Positions 36,815-45,424 of a stretch of 64,000 bases of DNA are shown piece by piece; position 1 is the stretch's first letter; each line of letters begins with the position of its first letter. This DNA is from SSC4 sp964443225. GTDB taxonomy: Bacteria; Chloroflexota; Anaerolineae; SSC4; Amarolineaceae. The position numbers and the translations under genes are program-made. The stretch is taken from assembly GCA_964443225.1 (NCBI GenBank), contig CAYUCC010000002.1, forward strand, positions 62,001-126,000, given 5' to 3'. The notes beneath the pieces were generated by a model. That model was given only the letters and a program-made list of their open reading frames with translations. It was not told the DNA's origin and made no database searches.

Positions 36815-36900
36815 CCTGAACGACTCCTGAACAACTCCTGAACGACTCCCGCCAAAGACATCAGATCTCTACGTGCACTTTGTATTCTGTGGGGTGAACC

Positions 36901-37929
36901 CTACAGCGCTTCGAGCTCCTGGCGCGGTGCCGTGGCGCGACCCAGATCGCGCCAGCTGAGCTGCTCGCGCCACATGAAATAGGCCCCGACCAGGGTAATG
37001 GGCAGCCACAGCGCCGCGTGCAAGACCAGCGTATAACCGACCGCCACCTCGGGATTGACGCCGAACGCCGTCAACACCGCGATCCCCGGCAGGTCGAAGG
37101 TGCCGATATAGCCCGGTGCGGCGGGCAGTGTCGTGGCCAGGTTGACGATGCCGTTCATAAGCATGAGCACCATGAATGACACCGAAAAATCGAAGGCATG
37201 CATCACGAACCAGTACTTCACCGTTTCCGCCAACCAGATCACGATCGATGTGACGAACACCATCAGCATGTCGCGCGGACTGCGCAGGGCACCCAGGCCA
37301 GACAGAAACCGGTCGAACAGCCCGCCCATACGGTCCTGCCAGGATGCGGGTAGAAAGCGGTTGACGAAAAAATCGTAGAACCGCCGTGCGCGCAGCGGGT
37401 TGGCCGCCACAGCCATAAAGAAGCCGAGGGCAAAAAAGAACAGTACGCTGAACAGTACCACGAGCTGGCGAAACGCCGGTGGAATCGGTGTAAATGGCAG
37501 GGCTACAAAAACGAACAACAGCATGACCAGGCCGTCGAAAATACGCTCGATGAAGATCGTCGCAAGAGAGGCGCTCATCGGTACGTCTTCGCCGCGTTTG
37601 AGCACGTACGCGCGGATGAATTCGCCCGCACGGATGGGGTAGATATTGTTGCCCATGTAGCCGATGGCCACCACGGGGAAGAGGCGGCGCAGTGGGATGA
37701 CTTTGATTGGATTCAACAGGTAGTGCCAGCGCCAGGTACGCGCCCAGACCGCAAAAAAATAGATGATGATACCGGGAATGAGCCAGGCGTAATTCGCAGT
37801 CCGCAGATAATCCCACACCAATTCGAGCTTCAGGCCGCGCACCGCTACAATGACAAACACGACACTTACCGTAACACCCAACCAGAACTGCCAACGTTTC
37901 ACCAGCTGCTCCACACTGTTTTTTGACAT
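36901..37929 (-). CDS. Flippase-like membrane protein (LPG synthase TM / UPF0104 family)
   Basis: 342 residues with about eight membrane spans. It has the family's landmarks: ARTWRWHYLL near residue 65, MGNNIYPIRAGEFIRAYVL (the NxxxPxRxGE motif) and AAPGYIGTFDLPGIAVL near the end. Members transport or flip lipid-linked molecules, or form the membrane half of lysylphosphatidylglycerol synthase. No synthase domain is attached here. It lies 86 bases upstream of the M16 operon's first gene in the opposite sense of numbering, but its role there is unknown. Confidence 0.85.
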   Translation of the reverse strand: MSKNSVEQLVKRWQFWLGVTVSVVFVIVAVRGLKLELVWDYLRTANYAWLIPGIIIYFFAVWARTWRWHYLLNPIKVIPLRRLFPVVAIGYMGNNIYPIRAGEFIRAYVLKRGEDVPMSASLATIFIERIFDGLVMLLFVFVALPFTPIPPAFRQLVVLFSVLFFFALGFFMAVAANPLRARRFYDFFVNRFLPASWQDRMGGLFDRFLSGLGALRSPRDMLMVFVTSIVIWLAETVKYWFVMHAFDFSVSFMVLMLMNGIVNLATTLPAAPGYIGTFDLPGIAVLTAFGVNPEVAVGYTLVLHAALWLPITLVGAYFMWREQLSWRDLGRATAPRQELEAL

Positions 37930-38056
37930 AAACGGACGGGCCAGAGCTTACTGCCTGGGCCCGTCCGCAACGAGACACCCAAACACACGAAGACAGGGCC
38001 GTGCGGCACAGCCGGCGCCGGTTCCCCTGCCTGGAGAAGGTTCGTCCTTCTCGGCG

Positions 38057-38332
38057 TTAACTCGTCATGGCACTTGCCGGAAGATTGGCTGACGGCATCG
38101 GTGCTGGTGCGACGTACCCCATAAAAATCTGTTCCAACGCAATGATGTGGCTGCACAGCCCACGGTGCAAATAGGAGCTGCAGTCGCACGTCCACTGACC
38201 CTCGTCATAGGCAACGATGTGGTCATCGTGTTCGCCGTGAAACTTAACGCGGAGGTACGACACATGGACACGGTCAGTCTCGTGGGCATAACGTTTGCCC
38301 TTTTCGATCTTGCCGATCATGCCTGAATCCAT
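38057..38332 (-). CDS. Small SWIM zinc-finger protein
   Basis: 91 residues from the ATG at 38332, with AGGAGG 8 bases upstream. It is little more than one SWIM finger: CDCSSYLHRGLCSHIIALEQ. The N-terminal part (VHVSYLRVKFHGEHDDHIVAY) forms the usual beta strands before it. It likely binds DNA or a partner protein. It lies 127 bases upstream of the flippase gene on the same strand. It is separate from the large SWIM/SNF2 pair. Confidence 0.8.
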   Translation of the reverse strand: MDSGMIGKIEKGKRYAHETDRVHVSYLRVKFHGEHDDHIVAYDEGQWTCDCSSYLHRGLCSHIIALEQIFMGYVAPAPMPSANLPASAMTS

Positions 38333-38626
38333 TAACAGACCCTCCTTATACAAAAAGGCACCGGCGCCATGCGCAGCAGTGCCTCCCCTCGAAACCGTGG
38401 CATCAATTGGTGGTGCATCCGAACATGATTGTTCATACAAGGTCGTGACCGATCATCTCTTCCGCCACCCAATCGTTAGTGACAGTATACCCGTCCCCTC
38501 CCCATTTGTCAAGCAAACTTAACCCACGCCCACCTGACGTTTGCTGCACGTTCCCTCAATCCAAAATCCAATCCAATCCAAAATCCAATCTAAAATCCAA
38601 AATCCAAAATCCCAAATCCCAAATCC
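38333..38626. repeat. Spacer ending in an AATCCAAA-word repeat
   Basis: From 38557 to 38626 the sequence is a run of AATCCAAA and AATCCC words, reaching the stop codon of the isomerase gene (38627). On the other strand the word is TTTTGGAT, which recurs at 46835, 49251 and 60981. 38333-38556 contains the promoter region of the small SWIM gene but no clear boxes and no other gene. Confidence 0.75.
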
Positions 38627-39688
38627 CTACATCTCCGCCATGCGCTGTTTCAGGAACTCGATGGGGGTCATTTCGGTGGGATCGATGTCGTTGAGCAGGG
38701 CCAGGTAGACACTGACATAATCACCCAGGTGAATCAACGACAGCAGGTGCGCCAGGCGTGATTGGCCGTGCCCCTCGATGACTTCGACACGCAGCCGGCG
38801 TTTCTCCAGCAGCTCGGCGGTCAACTCGACGCGCACCTGGGTTCGTGGATAGTACAACGGCGACGACAGGATCAGCACCGTGGACCGGCTGAGCACACCG
38901 GTTGCGACCTTGGTCCCCACCACGGCGTTGTGATCGGCCTCGGGCAGCTCTTCGCAGCCCGCCAGGGTGTCGGCATTTTCGTTGAACTGGTCCTTCCAAC
39001 GCTGCGCAACGGCGGACAGGAACGATGCCCCGTAGACGATGGGCAGTCGATCATAGAGGCGCTGCGCCATCTGTTTGGCGCTGTTATCGGCCACCAGCAC
39101 GTCTTCGCGCGATTCGGCCGCCACCTCGGCCATGGCCTGAAGGGCATCTTCGATCTCCGCCGCCGGATCGGGGACGAAGCCGAGGCGGAACAGGACTCCG
39201 AGCAGCAGGGTGAATGGATAACCCAGGGCGGCGCGCGGGGGTGCGGCGTACTGGAAACGCACCAGGGGCACCTGCCAGGCCGCAGCCAGCTCGGCCAACC
39301 TGCCCCCCCCGGTCAGCGTGAGCAGCGGCACGCCGCGCGCCTGGGCCGCTGCCGCCACGGCCAGCGTCTCTTCGGTGTTGCCCGAATTGCTCGAAGCGAT
39401 CAGCAGTGTGCGTTCGTTAACCCACGCCGGCAGTTCGTAATCGCGCAGGACCACGATGGGCGCACGGCAGCTGTCGGCCACCAGACCCGCCACCAGGTTG
39501 CCGCTGATGGCCGAACCACCCATACCCGCCACGACGATCTGTTCGAGCTGGGCATACGACGCCGGCAGCGACAGACTGTGCACCTGCCGCCAGGCCGCAG
39601 CCACTTGCAGTGGCAGCTCGCCAACCAGGCGCAGCATGCCGCGCGGGTCGCGGCTGGCCACCGCATCCAAATCATCAAGATCGATCAT
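38627..39688 (-). CDS. Bifunctional phosphoglucose/phosphomannose isomerase
   Basis: 353 residues, the normal length for this family. It has two SIS (sugar isomerase) domains: GMGGSAISGNLVAGL, and SSNSGNTEETLAVAAAAQ, the family's Ser/Thr-rich sugar-phosphate site. The C-terminal half carries QFNENADTLAGCEELPEADH. It interconverts glucose-6-P, fructose-6-P and mannose-6-P for glycolysis and sugar-nucleotide supply. Its start overlaps the end of rsmI by 14 bases. Confidence 0.92.
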   Translation of the reverse strand: MIDLDDLDAVASRDPRGMLRLVGELPLQVAAAWRQVHSLSLPASYAQLEQIVVAGMGGSAISGNLVAGLVADSCRAPIVVLRDYELPAWVNERTLLIASSNSGNTEETLAVAAAAQARGVPLLTLTGGGRLAELAAAWQVPLVRFQYAAPPRAALGYPFTLLLGVLFRLGFVPDPAAEIEDALQAMAEVAAESREDVLVADNSAKQMAQRLYDRLPIVYGASFLSAVAQRWKDQFNENADTLAGCEELPEADHNAVVGTKVATGVLSRSTVLILSSPLYYPRTQVRVELTAELLEKRRLRVEVIEGHGQSRLAHLLSLIHLGDYVSVYLALLNDIDPTEMTPIEFLKQRMAEM

Positions 39689-40544
39689 CTTGGTTCGCCT
39701 CCGCCGTGAATGTTAAACGGTATACATCCTTCTTGCGCCAACCAGCCAGCCGTGCGACCACACGCTGCGCCGCGCGCTCGTCGACACCTTCCGCCGCCAT
39801 GATGGCCAGCGCCTCGCGCACCTGCGTAGGTGACCAGTCACCTTCCGCCGCCTGGACGTTGGCTGCCGCACCAGCGATGGCCAGGACGTATTCCCCACGC
39901 GGTGCTTCCGCCGCCAGCGCTGTCACCGCCGCTCCGAGGCGACCGTACCACAACGTTTCGTACGGTTTGCTTAGCTCACGCGCCACCAGCACGGGACGAT
40001 CACCCAAAACCTCGACCAGGTCGGCCAGGCTTTCGAGCAGACGATGCGGCACTTCGTAGGCCACCAGGGTGCCGGGTTCATCGGCGGCCTGGCGCAGGAG
40101 CTGTTGGCGCTCGGCACGCCGCCGCGGCAGAAATCCCAGGAATAAAAAACGCCCGGCGGGCAGACCCGCAATGGCCAGCGCGGTCACCACCGCCGATGGC
40201 CCTGGCACCGGTACGATCCGGTGCCCCGCCGCCACCGCGGCCTGCACCAGGGCGTAACCCGGGTCTGCAATGCCCGGCATGCCAGCATCGGCGACCAACG
40301 CCACGTCACCGTGGTTCAAGGCAGCCAGAACTTCGGCCTGGCGCTGGGCCTGTTTGGGTGCAAAGGCGTCGGTATAGGTGATCAACCGTGCACCGGCAAT
40401 GCCACAGGCGGCGAGCAGCCGTGCCGTGACGCGCGTGTCCTCAGCGGCAATCACCGGTACGGCGGCCAATACCTGCTGTGCGCGTGGAGACCAGTCGGCG
40501 ACGTTACCGAGCGGTGTTCCAACCACGAAGAGAGTGTTTTTCAT
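39675..40544 (-). CDS. rsmI: 16S rRNA (cytidine-1402-2'-O)-methyltransferase
   Basis: 289 residues from the ATG at 40544. Motifs of the RsmI tetrapyrrole-methylase fold are present: LFVVGTPLGNVADWS, AAEDTRVTARLL, DAGMPGIADPGYALV and FLGFLPRR. With SAM it methylates the 2'-O of C1402 in the decoding centre. It is preceded by a TPR-like gene and followed by the isomerase, all on one strand with small gaps, so they form one operon. Confidence 0.95.
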   Translation of the reverse strand: MKNTLFVVGTPLGNVADWSPRAQQVLAAVPVIAAEDTRVTARLLAACGIAGARLITYTDAFAPKQAQRQAEVLAALNHGDVALVADAGMPGIADPGYALVQAAVAAGHRIVPVPGPSAVVTALAIAGLPAGRFLFLGFLPRRRAERQQLLRQAADEPGTLVAYEVPHRLLESLADLVEVLGDRPVLVARELSKPYETLWYGRLGAAVTALAAEAPRGEYVLAIAGAAANVQAAEGDWSPTQVREALAIMAAEGVDERAAQRVVARLAGWRKKDVYRLTFTAEANQDDRS

Positions 40545-40563
40545 GAATCCAGCCCGCCCATCC

Positions 40564-41883
40564 TCAGGAGCCGGTCGATGCCGCGGGCGCCTGAAGGGTA
40601 AACAACCGCTGCCCATCGACGTCACGCAGCATCAGGCCGGGGCCGCGCGCCGTGGATGCCAGGTCGCTCTGCGCTTCCATCAGCCGCTGCACCCCTTCGT
40701 CGAGCGGATAATCGGGATAGAGCCCCAACCGCCCGCGCAGAATCTCACTGCGCAGGACCTCGTAACGGGCACGGCTGACGTCTGCGGGGTCGGGCAGTTC
40801 GCTTGCGAGGTCACGGTACAGCGCGTACAGGTCGGCATTGGCCGCTGCCAGATCGGTGCGGATCGTCTCGTTTTCTGCTTCCCAGTCCGGCACCAGCCTG
40901 GCCTGCAGGTCCAGCCGCGCCACGCGCAGCTTGAGGGTCAGCCAGTTGGTCAGCGCCAACTGCGCCGCCGCCCGTTCGGCAGCCTGCGGTGACGACGCCA
41001 ACACCTGTTGGTAGAAGGCCAGTCGTGCCTGATCTTCGGCCACCAGCGTCGGTTCGAGCGCAATCACGTCTTCGTCGGTCAAAAAGCGCCCGGCCAGCAG
41101 GCCGTTGACGACGGCGTCGAACGCCGCCCGCCGCGACTCGATGGTGGCTGTCAGGGTATCGGGCACAGCCAGGTCGACGCCCAGGGCATCGAGTGCCAGC
41201 ACGGGGGGCCGCTGCGGTGGCTGATCGCGCGGCGGGAGGTTCGATGCCAGGTTACGCAGTTCCTTTGTTTTCTCCGGTTCATCCAGCTTCAAATAGATGG
41301 TTGCCAGGCGGCTAAAGAGGTCGGCGCGCTGTGGGTCCAGCAGATAGACACTGTGACCTGCCAGGGCCTCGACCATCTCGAGACTGACACGTGCCAGGTC
41401 GGGTTTATCCATGGCCAACCAGCCATCGGCCGCCTGTAGGGCCGTCTCGGCACGTGCAATGTCCGGCAGGGTGGGGCTGAGCGCAGCCACTTCGTGGGCC
41501 AGGCGGTAGGCAAGTGACGCCGCCTCCTCCTCGCCCGCCGCCGCCTGACGTTTGCCAAGCAGCAGCAGATGCCCCGCACGCTGCGCATCGGTCAGCTCCG
41601 GCGACTGTACGATCAGCGCATAACCGGCGTGCAGCTCCTGTGCCTCCAAGGCCCGCCGGACGACACCGTCGACCGCATCGCCCGCCAGCGGTAGAAAACC
41701 GAGATCGGGGGGTATGCGCTGGCCGTCCACAACGTCCCACGGCTGGGCCCACGTCATCTCGGGCGCGGTGTCGGCGGCACTATTTATGGAAAAATAGGCC
41801 ACGAGTGCTACGGCGCCCAGGCCCAAGAGAAACACGAGGGCTACACCGAGCCCAACGATCGTCCAATCGGGTTTGTTTCGCAT
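40564..41883 (-). CDS. Membrane-anchored helical-repeat protein, unknown function
   Basis: 439 residues. One N-terminal span (about 8-30, WTIVGLGVALVFLLGLGAV) with the remaining 400 residues outside and almost wholly alpha-helical (repeated LAYRLAHEVAAL, ARLAFYQQVLASSPQ patterns), like TPR or similar repeats. No enzyme motif. It lies 19 bases upstream of rsmI. The promoter for this operon would be in the 393-base spacer to the divergent glycosidase gene. Function unknown. Confidence 0.7.
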   Translation of the reverse strand: MRNKPDWTIVGLGVALVFLLGLGAVALVAYFSINSAADTAPEMTWAQPWDVVDGQRIPPDLGFLPLAGDAVDGVVRRALEAQELHAGYALIVQSPELTDAQRAGHLLLLGKRQAAAGEEEAASLAYRLAHEVAALSPTLPDIARAETALQAADGWLAMDKPDLARVSLEMVEALAGHSVYLLDPQRADLFSRLATIYLKLDEPEKTKELRNLASNLPPRDQPPQRPPVLALDALGVDLAVPDTLTATIESRRAAFDAVVNGLLAGRFLTDEDVIALEPTLVAEDQARLAFYQQVLASSPQAAERAAAQLALTNWLTLKLRVARLDLQARLVPDWEAENETIRTDLAAANADLYALYRDLASELPDPADVSRARYEVLRSEILRGRLGLYPDYPLDEGVQRLMEAQSDLASTARGPGLMLRDVDGQRLFTLQAPAASTGS

Positions 41884-41973
41884 TCACCCATCCACAGGTT
41901 ACGGGTCAAGCCGGAACTATACTACAAATCGCACGCGGTGTAAAGCAGGCGACGATTTGCTTTATATCCGCCT

Positions 41974-42002
41974 TTGCCAAATCCCAAGGGCTATGTTAGA
42001 AT
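41974..42002 (+). promoter_or_regulatory. Candidate promoter of the 991 aa glycosidase gene
   Basis: TTGCCA (41974-41979) and TAGAAT (41997-42002) are 17 bases apart. The predicted start near 42009 leaves a leader of about 265 bases. Confidence 0.6.
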
Positions 42003-42009
42003 GGCGACA

Positions 42010-42276
42010 CTTGGATGGTCCTGAGAGACCGTCGGGTTTGTTGAGTTGTTCCGATGATTGACCAACTGCCGGCCCGGTAACGACTTCAGCATAACCAGAG
42101 ATAGAGTGCAGGTCGAAATAACCATCCCCTGGCATACACCTCAACCGGATAGCGGGCGCTGCCTGCGGGCGCGCTGGTTCGACCGGGGGGCGCGAGCCCC
42201 CACGGCAAACGATCCTGGTCGAGGTTTTTTGTTTTTCTGAACATCGCGACTCGCCGAAAGGAGAAGCGTTCAATAG
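42010..42276 (+). promoter_or_regulatory. Long structured leader before the 991 aa glycosidase gene
   Basis: GGATGGT near 42012 can pair with ACCATCC near 42120 and close a domain of about 110 bases. Further down, GGGGG and CCCCC pair around CGCGAG (about 42184-42201), and a TTTTTTGTTTTT run lies just before the final part, which resembles a transcription attenuator. The gene's AGGAG is about 13 bases before the ATG. I cannot match a known riboswitch class. A CCTGAGAGA segment recalls a TPP element, but the other TPP cores are absent. Confidence 0.4.
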
Positions 42277-45252
42277 ATGCAGGGTGTATCTGACACGCCA
42301 AACCTGTTTCCAAACCTGACCCGCTGGTTCGATAGCAAATCGGGCAAACTGATTGTCAATTTGCTGATCCTCGGGTTGATTTTGCTGGCCCTGATTCTGC
42401 CACCCATCAGCCTGGTGGAGCGTCTGCAGACCGGGGGCTACACCACGATTCCAACCACGGGTGGCTCCGTGATCGATCCAGACGGTACACAGGTGATTGT
42501 GCCCCAAGAGGGGCTGCAGGATGCCAGTGGCACCGCCGCCAAGACAGTTCGACTGCAGGTGTCCTCCGTGCCGCGCGAACCGTTCGTGGCTGGCGAAGCG
42601 GGTCGCGACCTGGTGGCGGCGGCCGAGCAGCTGCCGGCCAACCGGTTGATCCCGCGCAGCCCGCTGTACCAGATCACCTCGCGCGGCGATGCGCCGTCGC
42701 AGGTGGTGCTGCGCGTTCCCATCCCCAACGACTCAGAACCGTACGACACACTCGACTTGTACGCCTACGACGGTGTACCGGCTACGTGGCACCAGGTGCC
42801 AAGCCAGGTCGTTGTGGCCGATGACGTCATGGAAGCCCGCCTCGACTATCTGCCGGCGGCGTTCATGGTGATGCAGACCAAGATGCAGCCACCGCGGGCG
42901 TCAGCCCAGGCGTCGGCAACCAGTCCCCTGCCCGATGAAGGCAAGGGTGCGCTGGTCGAAGTCAACCCGGTGGGTTTGATGCTCGGTGACGGTGGCGATA
43001 TTGAGGGCAGCCTGCAGGGTTTGCCCGCCGACGCCACCAGTGCCTTTGCCGTGGTGCCGACGCTGCGCAACTGGGAAGAGAGCGGCGCCGTACGCACCGA
43101 CCTCATTGCCAACATGCTGGTGACCGACGAACAGCAGCAGCGTCACATCGACGCCATCGAGCAGCTCGTCGTGGGCAATCTCTACGCCGGTATCAACCTG
43201 GATTACCGCGGCATCGATGCCAACCTGTCCCAGGACTTTGTCAATTTCGTGGGCAAACTGGCCGAACGGCTGCATGCCCAGGGTAAAACTGTCTCGGTTA
43301 CGGTCGAAGAACCACGCCAGGTCGCCGTCGACACCTGGGAAACTGGTCCGTACCACTGGCAGAAGCTGGGCGCGGTGGTCGATACCCTGCGCGTGCCGGC
43401 GGCCAGTGACCCGAAGGCGTACACACCTGATGGTCAAATCCATGCGTTGCTGCGCTGGGCGGTCGGCCAGGTCGATCGTAATAAGATTCAGCTGGTATTT
43501 CCAGGGACCAGTATCGAACAGTCGGGTAACTATTACCTGCCCAAGAGTTACAGCGAAGCATTGACCCCCTTGATTGGCCAGATCCAGGCGAGTACCGAGG
43601 TCACGCCCGGTGCCACCATCGACCTCAAGTTGATTGCCGATCGCGCGACCAGCGAACTGGTGTTCGATGAAAACGTGGGGGCCTATACCTATCGTTATCG
43701 CGACGACCAGGGTTACGAACGCACGGTGTGGCTGGAGAATGCCGAAAGCCTGAGTCACAAGCTGCAGTTGATCAACCAATATCACCTGCAGGGCGCCACC
43801 ATCCAATCCCTGCCCGCCGCCGATCCGGAGATCTGGAACGCGCTGACGACCTTCCAGCAGGGACAGCCCGCCGCCAACCGCAGCCAGTTTGCAGTGAGCT
43901 GGCAGGTCGAGGGTCCCGATGGACAGGTGATCGAACTCGGTGACGACGCACTGCTGTCGACGAGTACGCACACCTGGCAGGTGCCTGACTCTCCCGGGGC
44001 CGCATTCAAGGTCCAGGCTGCGATCGTCGAAGACGGCCGGCCGGTGAGTGAGGCCGGTGAAGTGGCGATGGTCGTGGCGACCTACACGCCTGTACCGACC
44101 GCCACCCCGGTCCCCACTGCCACCCCGACACCGCGGCCAACGGCGACCCCGCGCCCGGCTGCCCCGGCAGCGCCCGCGCAGCCGGCCAATACGAACCCAG
44201 CGCCGGCGCCAGCGCCCGTGGGACCGTCGCGCGGCAGCGGTGCCGGCTTCGGCTACGGCGTCCAGGCCCAGGTCTACGGCGGTGCCGACCTCGGATTCGT
44301 GGCCAACGCCACACGCAACATGGGCTTCAACTGGGTCAAGTTCCAGGCACCGTGGAAGGACTTCGAAGGCTCGAAGGGTGACTACGGCTGGGGCGGTATG
44401 GACTCCATCGTCAACTCCCTTTCGGGAAGCGGCCTGAAGATCCTGGCCAGCATCGTCAAGGCACCGAACTGGGCACGCAACCCGGCCTACGGTTACGCTG
44501 ACGAGGGACCGCCGCAGAACCTGCAGGACTACGCCGACTTCGTGGGTGCCTATGCGGGCCGCTACTGCGGCAAAGTCCAGGCCATCGAAGTCTGGAACGA
44601 GCAGAACCTGCACTATGAATGGGGCAACGAGCCGCTCGATCCGGGCCGTTACGTGGCGATGCTCAAGCTGGCCTATGGTGCCATCAAGGCCGCCTGCCCA
44701 AGCATGACCGTGGTGAGCGGCGCCCTGACACCGGCCGGCTCCGTGCCGGGTAAGGCCATCGACGACGTCGAATACCTGCAGGCGATGTACCGCGCGGGCA
44801 TGCGGGGTTACGCCGATGCCATTGGGTCACATCCGAGCGGTTACAACTGCCCGGCCAACGGCGACTGGCGTTCTGTGCAGGACCCCACGGCTTCGTTCCG
44901 CGGTCCCTTCGACAACCGCCATCACTCCTGGTGCTTCCGCGGCACGATGGAGAGCTACCGCAACGTCATGATCGCCAACGGCGATGGCGGCAAGAAGATC
45001 TGGCCGACCGAGTTTGGCTGGGCGATCGGGCCGGCGGTCAACAATTCCTATGGCTACGCCAACGACAACACCGCCGAAGAACAGGCGCGCTGGCTGGTCG
45101 AAGCTTACCAGATCGCCCGCGGCTGGGGCTGGGTGGGTCCGATGTTCCTCTGGAACCTGAATTTCGGCATCACCAACCCCGGCACCGAGTTAGCCCAGTT
45201 TGGCGTCTGGGGTCGGCCCGCCTACGACGCACTCGCGGCGATGCCTAAATAG
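42277..45252 (+). CDS. Membrane-anchored multi-domain glycosidase (GH18-like middle, GH39/PslG-like end)
   Basis: 991 residues. An anchor near the N-terminus (KLIVNLLILGLILLALILPP). Residues about 270-540 resemble a GH18/YaaH-type barrel (YAGINLDYRGID), with the usual acid Glu not evident, so perhaps inactive. Residues 540-610 are Ig-like, then a Pro/Thr linker. The last 330 residues are a TIM barrel of PslG/GH39 type with acid E775 in WNEQN and nucleophile E912 in WPTEFGW. It probably cuts or modifies cell-surface polysaccharide. Its C-terminal barrel is very close to that of the next gene. Confidence 0.85.
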   Translation: MQGVSDTPNLFPNLTRWFDSKSGKLIVNLLILGLILLALILPPISLVERLQTGGYTTIPTTGGSVIDPDGTQVIVPQEGLQDASGTAAKTVRLQVSSVPREPFVAGEAGRDLVAAAEQLPANRLIPRSPLYQITSRGDAPSQVVLRVPIPNDSEPYDTLDLYAYDGVPATWHQVPSQVVVADDVMEARLDYLPAAFMVMQTKMQPPRASAQASATSPLPDEGKGALVEVNPVGLMLGDGGDIEGSLQGLPADATSAFAVVPTLRNWEESGAVRTDLIANMLVTDEQQQRHIDAIEQLVVGNLYAGINLDYRGIDANLSQDFVNFVGKLAERLHAQGKTVSVTVEEPRQVAVDTWETGPYHWQKLGAVVDTLRVPAASDPKAYTPDGQIHALLRWAVGQVDRNKIQLVFPGTSIEQSGNYYLPKSYSEALTPLIGQIQASTEVTPGATIDLKLIADRATSELVFDENVGAYTYRYRDDQGYERTVWLENAESLSHKLQLINQYHLQGATIQSLPAADPEIWNALTTFQQGQPAANRSQFAVSWQVEGPDGQVIELGDDALLSTSTHTWQVPDSPGAAFKVQAAIVEDGRPVSEAGEVAMVVATYTPVPTATPVPTATPTPRPTATPRPAAPAAPAQPANTNPAPAPAPVGPSRGSGAGFGYGVQAQVYGGADLGFVANATRNMGFNWVKFQAPWKDFEGSKGDYGWGGMDSIVNSLSGSGLKILASIVKAPNWARNPAYGYADEGPPQNLQDYADFVGAYAGRYCGKVQAIEVWNEQNLHYEWGNEPLDPGRYVAMLKLAYGAIKAACPSMTVVSGALTPAGSVPGKAIDDVEYLQAMYRAGMRGYADAIGSHPSGYNCPANGDWRSVQDPTASFRGPFDNRHHSWCFRGTMESYRNVMIANGDGGKKIWPTEFGWAIGPAVNNSYGYANDNTAEEQARWLVEAYQIARGWGWVGPMFLWNLNFGITNPGTELAQFGVWGRPAYDALAAMPK

Positions 45253-45256
45253 ACCC

Positions 45257-45293
45257 AAAACGGATGGGGCAGCCTGGCTGTCCCATCCGTTTT
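45257..45293 (+). terminator. Intrinsic terminator of the 991 aa glycosidase gene
   Basis: AAAACGGATGGG pairs with CCCATCCGTTTT around a short GC-rich centre (CAGCC/GGCTG), 5 bases after the stop. The symmetrical A and T tracts make it a good terminator, probably working in both directions. Confidence 0.8.
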
Positions 45294-45424
45294 GTTCGCC
45301 GAAACCACCGAAGCCAGCACAACGGCGTGCTGGCTTCCCGCTACCTTTTTGGCACTTCAACACCGCCTTTTGAGGCCGGCAACCCGTGACTGCTTTGCAG
45401 ACCACATTCCGCAGGAGGAAGTCG

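Noticed and set aside
42010..42120. TPP riboswitch
   Set aside because: Only CTGAGA is present; the ACCTGA and the second pyrophosphate-side core are absent.
42901..44613. Long minus-strand open frame (570 codons) opposite the glycosidase
   Set aside because: It is a shadow of the GC-rich plus-strand gene: it has no start site, and the plus strand has full GH motifs.
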